From JAUVXJ01 sp964433755 (GTDB lineage Bacteria > Chloroflexota > Anaerolineae > UBA7937 > B3-Chlor), in NCBI GenBank assembly GCA_964433755.1, contig CAYSSR010000001.1:620001-684000 (forward strand): a stretch of DNA of 64,000 bases. Direction: 5' to 3'. Under the pieces are notes generated by a model that worked only from the letters and a program-made list of their open reading frames with translations, searched no databases and was not told the DNA's origin. A program made the position numbers and the translations under genes. Position 1 is the stretch's first letter; the number at the start of each line of letters is the position of its first letter. Positions 25,063-33,949 of the stretch are shown piece after piece.

Positions 25063-27504
25063 CTATGTGCGCGCCGCCTTACGTAGCTTGTTGGGCTTGA
25101 AGAGGTCATCGTCCAAGACTGCCTCGTACTTGCCCATCCGCTCCAGGTTGGTGGGAATGCTGCCAGTTGCTCCGAAATGCCCAATGACCTTTCCTTCAGC
25201 ATTCACCTTTTCCTTCTCGAAGAGGAAGATGGGCTGGATTCGGATTTCGCCATCCTGAATGCCCTGCACCTCGGAGATGTCAACCACTCTGCGTGAGCCG
25301 TCTTCTAGGCGCTCAAGCTGAACCACGATATCCAGAACGCTGATCTGCCTCATTACAAATCCCGAAGGCAGATCCCCGCCTGCCCAGATGACCATCGTTT
25401 CCAGTCGTGAGAAGGCATCTGCCGGAGAATTGGCATGGATGGTGGTCAAAGAACCCTCATGGCCAGTGTTCATGGCCTGCAGCATGTCCAGAGCCTCTGC
25501 TCCACGCACCTCGCCCACTATGATGCGGTCGGGTCGCATGCGTAGGGCGTTCCTCACTAGTTCCCGAATGGTGACCGCTCCCTCGCCTTGCTCGTCGGGC
25601 GGTTTGGCCACAAGCCTGACTACATGGGGTTTCTCCAATCGCAGCTCTGGCACTTCCTCGATAGTGACTGTACGTCCCTCTTCGGGAATGAACCTGGACA
25701 GTACGTTCAGCATCGTGGTCTTGCCGCTACTCGTTCCTCCAGAGATTAGAAGGTTGAGCCTGGCCTTGACGCACGCCCTTAGGAAGGCAATCATTCTCTC
25801 GTCGAAAGTGCCCAGCGCTAGCAACTCTTCTTCACTGAAGGGCAGATCGCGGAAGCGCCGGATACTCAGAGCGGGCCCTCCTTGACTGACAGGAGGCAAC
25901 ACAGCATGGACACGGGTGCCATCAGGAAGCCACCCGTCAACCATAGGGCTATCCTCGTCAATGCGTCGCCCAAGCGGAGCGATAATGGCGTTGATCAAGC
26001 TGCGCAAGTGGTAGTCGTCCCTGATGCGAGCGGCGATGTCGGGCCGGTCAACGAGGCGTCCGTCCTTCTCAACGTAGACCTCATCTGGACCATTCACGGA
26101 GATCTCCGTGACATCCTGGCTCCTAAGCAGCTCTGTTCCCATCTCGGCCACGAGATGTTCTGGCTCGAAGATCTCATCGGGCACCGGGACACCGTATCGC
26201 TTCAGTCTGGGTATTGAGTTGGGACGCATGCCTGTAGGGGTAAAAGACCCGATTGCAGCCCCGCTTTCTTGATCCAGACCCACGTGCTCGTAGAGGAAGA
26301 TGTCACGCAACACGATGTGGCCTCGTTTCACAGCCTGTATCTCGGAGATGCGCATGATCTTGCGGGCACCGTCTGGCAGACGCTCTTGGTGGACCACTAT
26401 GTTGATGGCACTCACCAGTTGCTCACGGATAGTGGCGGACGGCAACTCAGTCCCCGCCCACATAACCATGGTCTCCAGTCGAGAGAAGGCATCCTGAGGC
26501 GAGTTGGCGTGGATGGTGGTCAACGAACCCTCATGACCGGTGTTCATCGCCTGTAGCATATCCAGCGCCTCGGCACCCCGCACCTCGCCTACGATGATGC
26601 GATGAGGGCGCATCCGCAGCGCGTTCCTCACCAGTCGACGGATGGTGACCTCACCTTGGCCTTCCACATTGGGTGGTCGAGATTCCTGACGCAACACATG
26701 AGGGTGAGTGCGATAGAATTGCAGCTCCGCCGTGTCCTCCACCGTTATCACGCGCTCATCTGCTGGTATGAAACCCGCGAGGACGTTGAGCGTGGTCGTC
26801 TTGCCCGAGCCCGTCCCGCCTGAAATCAGGATGTTGAGCTTGGCGATGACACAAGCCCTCAGGAAATCTGCCATTTCCTGGGTAAGGGTACCGCTTGCGA
26901 TCAGATCTTCCATCCTCATGGGTGTTTCTGGAAAACGCCGAATGGTCAGCACTGGTCCGCTGATGGACAGGGGAGGGATTATGGCGTTGACACGGCTGCC
27001 ATCCGGCAGCCTGGCGTCCACCATGGGGCTGCTCTCATCTATACGTCTACCCAGTGGGGAGATGATGCGATCGATGATGTGGCGAATGTGATCTTGGTCG
27101 TTGAACCTGATGTCAGGTCTTGGAGATATCCTTCCGGAACGCTCGATGTAGACCCTGTCGGGCGCGTTGACCATGATCTCCGTAATCGACTTGTCACGCA
27201 AGAGGGGTTCGAGGGGGCCGTAGCCCGCTGCCTCGTTGGCGATGAACGTAATCAGTTGAGCCCGATCCGAATAGGAGATAAGCCGGCCCTCCTCGCGGAT
27301 CATCGCTCCTGCCAACGCCTCTATCTTTGCTCGCAGAATCTCAGGCGGCAGAGAGGTCAGCTTTTCCAGGTCCTGTTCCTTGAGAAGCCGTCCCCGGTAG
27401 TGGTCTGCCAGCTCCATGAGTGCTGCACTCCCAAGCTCTCTCGTCCCGTCGGCTGCTTCGTATACCGACTCCTGACGCCTCTGCAAACGATCGAGTACTG
27501 TCAT
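25063..27504 (-). CDS. cpaF: Tandem-duplicated CpaF/TadA secretion ATPase
   Basis: 813 residues; a normal CpaF has about 400-450. Two full CpaF units lie head to tail: unit 1 with ITEIMVNAPDRVYIERSGR, Walker A GGTGSGKTTTLN (~229-240) and IIVGEVRGAEALDMLQAMNT (~303-322); unit 2 with VTEISVNGPDEVYVEKDGR, Walker A GGTSSGKTTMLN (~589-600) and the same Walker B/His segment (~661-680). The N-terminal ~100-residue domain is present only once. Both sites look able to bind ATP. This motor powers Flp pilus assembly as a hexamer, so a double unit could form a trimer of dimers. AGGGAGAGAG precedes the ATG. Confidence 0.92.
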   Translation of the reverse strand: MTVLDRLQRRQESVYEAADGTRELGSAALMELADHYRGRLLKEQDLEKLTSLPPEILRAKIEALAGAMIREEGRLISYSDRAQLITFIANEAAGYGPLEPLLRDKSITEIMVNAPDRVYIERSGRISPRPDIRFNDQDHIRHIIDRIISPLGRRIDESSPMVDARLPDGSRVNAIIPPLSISGPVLTIRRFPETPMRMEDLIASGTLTQEMADFLRACVIAKLNILISGGTGSGKTTTLNVLAGFIPADERVITVEDTAELQFYRTHPHVLRQESRPPNVEGQGEVTIRRLVRNALRMRPHRIIVGEVRGAEALDMLQAMNTGHEGSLTTIHANSPQDAFSRLETMVMWAGTELPSATIREQLVSAINIVVHQERLPDGARKIMRISEIQAVKRGHIVLRDIFLYEHVGLDQESGAAIGSFTPTGMRPNSIPRLKRYGVPVPDEIFEPEHLVAEMGTELLRSQDVTEISVNGPDEVYVEKDGRLVDRPDIAARIRDDYHLRSLINAIIAPLGRRIDEDSPMVDGWLPDGTRVHAVLPPVSQGGPALSIRRFRDLPFSEEELLALGTFDERMIAFLRACVKARLNLLISGGTSSGKTTMLNVLSRFIPEEGRTVTIEEVPELRLEKPHVVRLVAKPPDEQGEGAVTIRELVRNALRMRPDRIIVGEVRGAEALDMLQAMNTGHEGSLTTIHANSPADAFSRLETMVIWAGGDLPSGFVMRQISVLDIVVQLERLEDGSRRVVDISEVQGIQDGEIRIQPIFLFEKEKVNAEGKVIGHFGATGSIPTNLERMGKYEAVLDDDLFKPNKLRKAART

Positions 27505-27862
27505 TCGACTCTCTCCCTGGTTCGCCGAGCGGCAACGTGAGCTACAGCGAGGTTGTCAGGAACACCTGACTGCATGAGTGTCATCAAAGGGAATCGCATC
27601 AGAAAGGTGCGGACGAACGAGACCTCGGCGGATCCAAGCATATCATTCTTCTCTCCTGAGTGCAATGCGCCGACAGGCCAGCTCTAGACGCGAGCATGCA
27701 GCAACCGCACGCGCCTGTAAGTCGGTACTCAACTGCTCTGACCAACGCCAAGTGTCTGACTACACATCGACCACCGCCGTGCGGCTAGCCACCAAGCATC
27801 TTCCCTGCAATCATGAGGGCAGGCGACCGCACGATTGGCCACGAGGACTATCCCAGGAGCTA
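27505..27862. other. Non-coding region upstream of cpaF
   Basis: About 360 bases without a credible gene. It must carry the promoter for the leftward Tad operon unless that operon is read from the kinase gene; no close match to -35/-10 consensus is visible. Confidence 0.4.
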
Positions 27863-30571
27863 CTAGTCCACGGTTCTCGCGCAACGGAATCCTCTGGAGC
27901 AAGCCACCGGGTCAGGTCCTCGTAGACAGTCCCACAACGAGTCGTTTGATGCCGGGGCGTCGTATGGAGACTTGTCAGCCGTTGAATAGCAGCCATCCAG
28001 ACACAGGACCCTCTCGCCCGTGCCGACGACGGCATCAGCCACCCATTCGGCTAGAGTGAGCTGTCCGATCGCCCACAGGGTAGCTCGGTTCCATCTCGTG
28101 GCATTCGCGCAGGCGTTCCGCCACTCAGCCAGCGTGGGTAGTCGCTTTTCCGCCCATCGACAGTAGCGGTCTGCGTCGTACCAGGAGACCCTGTGCACGG
28201 GCATGTAGTCCCTGATGGGAGCCAGTTCGTATGAACGTCCCTCCGCAGGGACAAGCATGTAGATATCCGTTATCCTACTGCAATACGTGTCTTGCACGCA
28301 CTTCTGGTATTCTCCCCATGTAACCGCGTGATCATCGATGTAGTGAGCCTCATAGGCCAGCACTGCACCGTCGGTTATCGTCGCCTCGCCCGCCGGCACA
28401 TAGATCATGCCGGGCGGTGCTTGCCTGGGGACGGGCGTCGGCGTGGTTGGCACCGGGGTTGGTGGCCTTGGGGTCGGTGCAGCCACTCGGGTAGCAGTCG
28501 CTGGCGGGCTTGTAGCAGTCGGCATCGATGTAGCTGTAGGGCTGTGTGTCATCGTTGGCGTGGCGGTGGGAGACGAAGTGGCAGTGTGACTGGGCGTGGC
28601 AGTCAGAGTGTACGTCGGGACGAGGTCGGGAGCTACGGTTTCGTGGTCCGAGTCTTGTGGTGTCGTCGACGTGTCGCCTGGAGGCAGCATGGCTGCGAGC
28701 GATCCCGCGAACTGTGGAAGCGCCAGCCAGTAGCAGGACAGACAGAGCACAAAGCCAAGCAGAGCGGAGATCACCATCAACACTCGCGCATTCGGATAAC
28801 TGAGGCTACTCCGGGCGCTCTGCCAGATGCTCAAGCCTGGCTCTTCCGTAGGCTCGACAGCCGCAGATGCTGCGGCTTGTACTCCTTTCTCGACCTCTGG
28901 TTCTCGCTGCCGGGCCATCGCTGCCCGGGCGGCGCGGAGGAACTGATGACTCTCCTTGAAGCTCGGCTGCTGATCCAGGATCTCTTCGAAGAGCTTGATC
29001 GCCTCAGGCCACTGGGCTTGCGCCATCAACTCCTGGGCAGTTTCGTACTTTGTCTCCAGTTCGCCGCCCCTCTGGGCCTCTTGAAGCTTCTCTCGGGCTT
29101 CGACGTGAGAGGGACGCTCTTGGAGAACCAAGCTGAATCTGTCAATCGCTCTTTCCCGGTCTTGCGCCTTCAGAGCCTCTGTGCCTTGTCGGTAGAGGTC
29201 CTCAATCTCCCTCTGCGTCTGCAGACCATCCTCGGCTTGGGTAAGGAGAGACTCTATCTCACGGTTCGCTGGCGCCAGCGAGATGGCTTGCCGTAGACAG
29301 TCCACTGCCTGTTCCCATTGCTCCCTGCCGATGAACCGCTTTGCTCGTTCACGTAGCTCCTCGGCGCGCCTAAGTCGAGCTTTCGCCGCTTCGTCTTCCT
29401 CAGCATCCTGTTGAGCCCGAGCGAGACGCTCAGCGAGCTCTTCATCCTCTGGCTGAAGAGACAAGGCGGACTGGAAGACCTCGATTGCTTCAAGGGCACA
29501 CCGTTCTTTGAGAAGTTCCTCCCCTCGAGCCTTCAGGTCAGCTAACTGTTGCTGTCGGGCGAGACCCTCCTGCGCCCTCCCGAGCAGGACTCGAGCATCT
29601 CTGTGGTCGTCATCCAGCAGCAGAACCTGGTTCAGCAACTCTATGGCTTCCTGCCAACGCTTTTCCTCAACTGCCTTCAGCGCCCGTGCGTAGAGAGATT
29701 CAACAGCCTTCTCATCGGGTACCGGTTCCTCAGGGGCTGGCAGCTCCTCCCCTCGGATCGCTGCCTCCAACGTCTTTGCCAACTCTCCTGCCGTCTGGTA
29801 TCTGTCCTCTGGAGCCTTGGCCAGGACGCGCAGAACCACTCTCTCCACTGCATCTGGCAGATCGGAGTTGATCCGCCGAGGAGGCACCGGCCTCTTGTTC
29901 ACCTGCTGGTACATCACCACCAACGGTGTGTCGGCGGTGAAGGGCACTTGGCCCGTCAGCATCTCGTACAGGACAACGCCCAGAGAGTAGATGTCGCTCT
30001 TACTGTCTGCCTGCTTACCATCGCACTGCTCGGGAGACATGTACTCAGGTGTGCCGATGGGCGCCCCCTCTTTGGTCACGCTGGTGCCATCGACGGTCCT
30101 GACGATGCCGAAATCGGTCAATGTTGCATGGTCATCCGGGCCAACGATGATGTTCGAAGGCTTGATGTCCCGATGTACGAAGCCTAAGGTGTGAGCATAG
30201 TCGAGAGCACTGGATATCTGTCCGAGGATCCTCATCGCGCGGTGGAGGGGCAGTGCTCCCTGCTCCTTGATCAGGTTGCTGAGAGGCTGCCCTTCCAGAT
30301 ACTCCATCACGATGTAGTGGGTGTCGTCTTCTTGGTCGACGTCGTGGATGATGACGATGTTGGGATGACTCAGCGTGCTGGCGGCGGTTGCCTCTCGATG
30401 AAACCGCTGCACGAACTTCTTCTCGAAGGTGAACTGGCGGGGCAAGACCTTGATAGCCACGTAGCGGCCCAACTGAGGGTGAACCGCCTTGTAGACAACG
30501 GCCATGCCGCCTCGACCGATCTCCTCGATGATACGATACTTGCCCAAACTGCTCGGAATCATGCCTGCCAT
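27863..30571 (-). CDS. Ser/Thr kinase fused to TPR and formylglycine-enzyme-like domain
   Basis: About 902 residues. A Hanks-type kinase (residues ~10-280): GRGGMAVVYK loop, VAIKVL lysine, HRDIKPSN, DFG, GTPEYMSPEQ. A charged, coiled-coil/TPR region follows (~290-590), then one membrane helix (VLMVISALLGFVLCLSCYWLA), a Thr/Pro linker of ~50 residues, and outside the cell an FGE/sulfatase-modifying domain (PPGMIYVPAGEATI, VSWYDADRYCRWAEKRLPTLAEW, GFRCART). Such domains are often ligand or carbohydrate sensors rather than enzymes. All key kinase residues are present. The ATG at 30571 is chosen because GAGAG precedes it; the frame is open to 30595. It flanks the Tad locus, and a PP2C remnant lies at the other end. 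Confidence 0.9.
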   Translation of the reverse strand: MAGMIPSSLGKYRIIEEIGRGGMAVVYKAVHPQLGRYVAIKVLPRQFTFEKKFVQRFHREATAASTLSHPNIVIIHDVDQEDDTHYIVMEYLEGQPLSNLIKEQGALPLHRAMRILGQISSALDYAHTLGFVHRDIKPSNIIVGPDDHATLTDFGIVRTVDGTSVTKEGAPIGTPEYMSPEQCDGKQADSKSDIYSLGVVLYEMLTGQVPFTADTPLVVMYQQVNKRPVPPRRINSDLPDAVERVVLRVLAKAPEDRYQTAGELAKTLEAAIRGEELPAPEEPVPDEKAVESLYARALKAVEEKRWQEAIELLNQVLLLDDDHRDARVLLGRAQEGLARQQQLADLKARGEELLKERCALEAIEVFQSALSLQPEDEELAERLARAQQDAEEDEAAKARLRRAEELRERAKRFIGREQWEQAVDCLRQAISLAPANREIESLLTQAEDGLQTQREIEDLYRQGTEALKAQDRERAIDRFSLVLQERPSHVEAREKLQEAQRGGELETKYETAQELMAQAQWPEAIKLFEEILDQQPSFKESHQFLRAARAAMARQREPEVEKGVQAAASAAVEPTEEPGLSIWQSARSSLSYPNARVLMVISALLGFVLCLSCYWLALPQFAGSLAAMLPPGDTSTTPQDSDHETVAPDLVPTYTLTATPSHTATSSPTATPTMTHSPTATSMPTATSPPATATRVAAPTPRPPTPVPTTPTPVPRQAPPGMIYVPAGEATITDGAVLAYEAHYIDDHAVTWGEYQKCVQDTYCSRITDIYMLVPAEGRSYELAPIRDYMPVHRVSWYDADRYCRWAEKRLPTLAEWRNACANATRWNRATLWAIGQLTLAEWVADAVVGTGERVLCLDGCYSTADKSPYDAPASNDSLWDCLRGPDPVACSRGFRCARTVD

Positions 30572-31450
30572 TTCACTCTCTGTCCCAGATGGCAACGGTC
30601 TCGCTGCCTACCGAGTGCTTCGAGCGGCTGTCGGACTGTCGGCTGTCGTGGTTGCCTTTCGCGTGGCACAGTAGACGGTGTGGGGAGGATGGACTGACCG
30701 CCCGGCCTGCCAAGCAGGCCAGAGGCTCTCTGCGAGCTTGGGGCGGACCAGGCAGACACTTCGCTCTCGTGGACGACACACTCGAGCCTCGAGTAACCAT
30801 CGCTAACGCCTGTCTTTCTGCCAGGGCTGCGCGGTCTGCGGCGACGCATAGTCTCGTCCTATTGATTGTACCACGATGGTTGAGGCATGAGCAAGGACCC
30901 GCGACAGTCTTGTCGTGACCACACGTGGGGTTAGCCCCCCCTTCTGATCGTCTGTTGCCGCCCGTGGTGTGAGTGTTGCAGGCAAGAGGTATCCTCGCAC
31001 TGTCGCCATGGAATGAGAAGCGTGGCGTACTGCTCTTGGGTTGCCGCTGAACCGGCGCCTGGATGACGGCCCGGCGGTGAACGTGATAGCGGGAGTGTGA
31101 AGCTCAAGCACGATTCTGTGGCTACTTGTTCTGCTTGACAAGGGAATACCCAAGGCAGGTCGCGGGGATAGGCTCACTCTACTCAGTGGACTCCCTCACT
31201 CCCACAACCTGATAGCCGGATCACCGCTCGCACGAGACAGCACTCGCGGTGTCCAGACAGAAGGATACGGGGCGGAGCAATCTGGCCTTTTCTGTTCTTC
31301 AGCCCAGGTGGCACACGCAGAACCTCAACAGACACGAGCCGCCCCTGCGGTGGGCGGGAGTCGCCATCACGAAGGGGAACCGGGGCAGGGTACTAAGGAC
31401 CAGAGCTGACTTCGATGAGGAGCACACGCTAGGACTAGCCTGAGACGAAA
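30572..31450. other. Non-coding region upstream of the kinase
   Basis: About 880 bases, no gene supported on either strand. Contains a moderate kinase promoter at 30865-30894. Confidence 0.5.
30865..30894 (-). promoter_or_regulatory. Possible promoter of the kinase gene
   Basis: The minus strand reads TTGCTC, 18 bases, TACAAT. The -10 is good and the -35 weak. The leader would be about 290 nt. Confidence 0.35.
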
Positions 31451-31479
31451 GAAGGAGGGCCTCACCAGGCCCTCCTTCT
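31451..31479 (-). terminator. Perfect hairpin matching the tRNA-Leu terminator
   Basis: GAAGGAGGGCCT pairs with AGGCCCTCCTTC around a short loop, T-rich on the minus-strand exit side. It is part of the 48-bp duplicate of the tRNA-Leu 3' region. Confidence 0.7.
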
Positions 31480-31499
31480 TCATGCCCCTGACTGGACTC
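31452..31499. repeat. Putative attachment repeat, left copy (tRNA-Leu 3' end)
   Basis: 48 bp, 47 identical to 62165-62212, same orientation. It contains the last 17 nt of the tRNA-Leu gene (31483-31499) and its terminator hairpin, but no other tRNA sequence. This is the form expected of the distal att site after insertion at the tRNA 3' end. Confidence 0.75.
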
Positions 31500-31591
31500 A
31501 GGCAACCCAATGCCCGCATGATGACGACGATGAAGGTGACTGGGAGCTTGGCAGCCCAAGATGATCCGGACCAGGATCCCTTCCAGTTGCG

Positions 31592-31804
31592 TTACGCTCT
31601 GACGAGGCGGCGGTGAGCGCGTTCGAATCCACGCCGCGCGGCCACATCTTGCGCCGTCAAGCGGGGGTGTCCTCTTGGAGCCATCATGATCGAAAGCTTG
31701 AGAGTGTCAAGCTCGCCGCAAATCTGGGCGGCGATGCTGACTGGATCCCAGGATGGGGACGTGACTTGAGGCTCTATTGAGGCCCAGTGGCAGACTGCCG
31801 CCAT
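31592..31804 (-). CDS. Possible small protein, doubtful
   Basis: 70 residues; the second half (GELDTLKLSIMMAPRGHPRL and following TAQDVAARRGFERAHRRL) has a helical, protein-like pattern, but there is no ribosome binding site and no family is recognised. It may be a remnant. Confidence 0.2.
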   Translation of the reverse strand: MAAVCHWASIEPQVTSPSWDPVSIAAQICGELDTLKLSIMMAPRGHPRLTAQDVAARRGFERAHRRLVRA

Positions 31805-31899
31805 GAGCAGAGGGGGTGGCTCCCTAGCGGAAAGCGCGGTATGTCCTGAGCACCATGTTCCAGCAATGTCAAAACCGCTGACGGGTCTCTTGACATGCG

Positions 31900-31928
31900 T
31901 TGACGTGGCGCACTGATTGTCTTATAAT
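31900..31928 (+). promoter_or_regulatory. Sigma-70-type promoter for the eCIS regulator
   Basis: TTGACG, 17 bases, TATAAT. A second -35-like TTGACA at 31890 is out of spacing. It is the only good rightward promoter between the left repeat and the regulator gene; the predicted leader is about 455 nt. Confidence 0.7.
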
Positions 31929-32388
31929 ACGATCAGAGGGTTCAGCCGGGCCACTCATCGCCGAACACAAGTGCTTCTTCGATCCCCGAGTGGCCTCTTC
32001 TCTCTGTGACCACTCCATATCCAGCAGACAAGAGCGGTCATCTGTACATCAGCGCACCCGACTAGCAGGCTTGGAATCGTCACCTCTCGTTCGGCCAAGG
32101 CAGGCGGGACTCCTCACGGTCGTCTGCATCTATCAGGGTCACCGAGGACCCGTCCAACGCAGAAAGCGCCGGGCTTTGCCAACCTCAGGGCATAACTAGG
32201 TTGAGTCTGGCAGAGCCGATCACCGCTAGCACCGGATGCTTTGGCGGCACGCTCTAGTGGGCGTGCAACACCCAGAAGAAGAACTGCCATCCTCGAGGGT
32301 CTGCCGTGCACAACCAGAGATGCCTCGCCATCCAGCGGGCACAGAGCTTGCGCGCTGCTCATGATATCGAGCCCTGGAGCGAGTTGCC

Positions 32389-33324
32389 ATGACTGAGCTG
32401 GCTGTTCGTCTCTTCCGAAGACTTGAGATTGAACGTGATGGGCAGATGCTCGCGGACATCAATGGCCGGAAGGTACAGGAGCTCTTGTGTTACCTCCTAC
32501 TGTACCGGGATCGCCCTCACCATCGCGAGATCCTGGCCAGTCTGTTGTGGCCTGACAGTTCAACCGCTCAGTCAAAGCGGTACTTGCGACAAGCCCTGTG
32601 GCGGCTTCAGGCGCACCTGAGGTGTCAAGACCAGTCCGCCTGCGCCAGGGTGTTTCTGGTCGAACCGGAGTGGGTTTGCCCCGCCCCTGCCGCCGACCTA
32701 TGGCTTGATGTCGCCGAGTTTGAGCAGACCTTCGCACGCGTCGAAGGCGTTCCAGGTCAAACGCTTGACAAGGTGCGAGCCCAAGCGCTGTGCGAGGCGG
32801 CGGATCTGTACCGCGGTGATCTGCTGGAGGGCTGGTTCCAGGACTGGTGCCTGTACGAGCGGGAGCGACTTCAGCACATGTACTTGGCCATCCTAGACAA
32901 GCTCGCGGACTACTGCGAAGCCCAGGGCGAGTACGAATCCGGGCTGACCTACGGAGATCGTATCCTGTCCTACGACGGGGCGCGGGAACGTACTCACCGG
33001 CGGCTGATGCGCCTCTACTACTTGGCGGGCGACCGCACGGCAGCACTTCGTCAGTACGACTCCTGCGTCAAAGCACTCCACAGGGAGCTGGCAGTGGAAC
33101 CATCCCCACGCACCGTCGCCCTCTGCGAACAGATCCGCGCGGCGCGGTCGCTCAGCTCCTCACACTTGCCCGCGCCAACCACCACCGAACCCGCGCTGGG
33201 CACCTCTGGGAGGTCTGAGGTGCTACGTAACCTCAAAGGTCTTCAGGCAACGCTGGCCAAGACCCAGGACCAGCTTCGGCAGGTCATTCACCTCATTGAG
33301 GTGGTCACGAAGGGCCAGCAGTGA
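32389..33324 (+). CDS. BTAD (SARP-type) transcriptional regulator
   Basis: 311 residues. N-terminal winged helix of the OmpR/SARP kind (MTELAVRLFRRLEIERDG, KVQELLCYLLLYRDRPHHRE, LLWPDSS, LRQALWRLQAHL), then the bacterial transcriptional activation domain (ALCEAADLYRGDLLEGW, GEYESGLTYGDRILSYD, GDRTAALRQYDSC, EPSPRTVALCEQI). A short coiled C-terminus follows. It is the first gene of the island behind a consensus promoter and precedes the injection-system operon by ~290 bases, so it is the likely activator of that operon. It lacks the NB-ARC and TPR parts of large family members. Confidence 0.88.
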   Translation: MTELAVRLFRRLEIERDGQMLADINGRKVQELLCYLLLYRDRPHHREILASLLWPDSSTAQSKRYLRQALWRLQAHLRCQDQSACARVFLVEPEWVCPAPAADLWLDVAEFEQTFARVEGVPGQTLDKVRAQALCEAADLYRGDLLEGWFQDWCLYERERLQHMYLAILDKLADYCEAQGEYESGLTYGDRILSYDGARERTHRRLMRLYYLAGDRTAALRQYDSCVKALHRELAVEPSPRTVALCEQIRAARSLSSSHLPAPTTTEPALGTSGRSEVLRNLKGLQATLAKTQDQLRQVIHLIEVVTKGQQ

Positions 33325-33609
33325 CCAACTCTCCGCGCTAGACAGACGCACCCACAGACGCGAGAAGACGCTCCCCCGTACTGCACCTTGGTATGCTATG
33401 ACTGTAGCCGGTGTGGGGTGGGTGTAGTGCGACTGGGATGCTCTATCGCGGGTTCCTACGCCCTTGATACTCCTGTGGGCTGGCCCGCGGCAGCAACAAT
33501 GAGGTCGTGCCACCATTCCCCACATCCAATGGGTCTCCACAGGATGTTTGAGACGCCCGGCTTGTGAGACCGTCACGCCCTGGGATGGAACTGGCAGCCA
33601 AGGTACACC
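33325..33609. other. Leader region of the eCIS structural operon
   Basis: About 285 bases with no gene. It probably holds the activator-dependent promoter of the operon; no full -35/-10 pair is seen, which is usual for activated promoters. Confidence 0.4.
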
Positions 33610-33870
33610 GTGGACCAGTATGAATCCAATACCCATTCTTTCATCGTCAAGATCTGGCTCGAGGACACAGGCGAAGAAGTCGGCCAAGCTACCTGGAGAG
33701 GTCACATTACCCACGTACCCAGCGGTGAGCGGCGCTACTTGAAAGAGCTAGACGGCATCCGGTCTTTCATCTTGCCCTATCTGGCGGGAACGGGCGTCAA
33801 GCTGGGCGCGCGGTCGCGGCTGAGACGGTGGCTAGCGCGGAGTGTGCGGCAAGTATCAGATCTCGGATGA
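33610..33870 (+). CDS. Small conserved-looking protein at head of eCIS operon
   Basis: 86 residues, GTG start (DQYESNTHSFIVKIWLEDTG, ATWRGHITHVPSGERRYLKEL). The compact beta-rich beginning and HITHVPSGERRYL motif look like a genuine conserved protein, and such small genes often precede sheath genes in these clusters. A basic tail ends it. Function unknown. Confidence 0.6.
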   Translation: MDQYESNTHSFIVKIWLEDTGEEVGQATWRGHITHVPSGERRYLKELDGIRSFILPYLAGTGVKLGARSRLRRWLARSVRQVSDLG

Positions 33871-33949
33871 GGAAAGGCGAATAAATGGCGCCGTTTGGGC
33901 TGGAGAGCGCGTCAGGGAGATCTCTTGAAAGTGCAGGGAGGTGACAACA

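Larger units (their letters stand above)
31500..32388. other. Non-coding left end of the eCIS island
   Basis: About 890 bases holding the regulator promoter (31900-31928) and a ~460-nt leader. One weak possible small gene lies at 31592-31804. No integrase or recombinase was found here. Confidence 0.5.

Noticed and set aside
28292..29296. 334-residue plus-strand frame opposite the kinase
   Set aside because: Antisense of a clear kinase-TPR gene; Arg/Trp/Cys-rich artefact.
31451..31499. Taken first as an ordinary terminator only
   Set aside because: The match to 62165-62212 continues 20 bases beyond the hairpin into the tRNA 3' end, which a terminator alone would not explain.
31500..32388. 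Search for an integrase or recombinase at the left end of the island
   Set aside because: No frame shows tyrosine or serine recombinase motifs; the only candidate small frame (31592-31804) does not resemble one.
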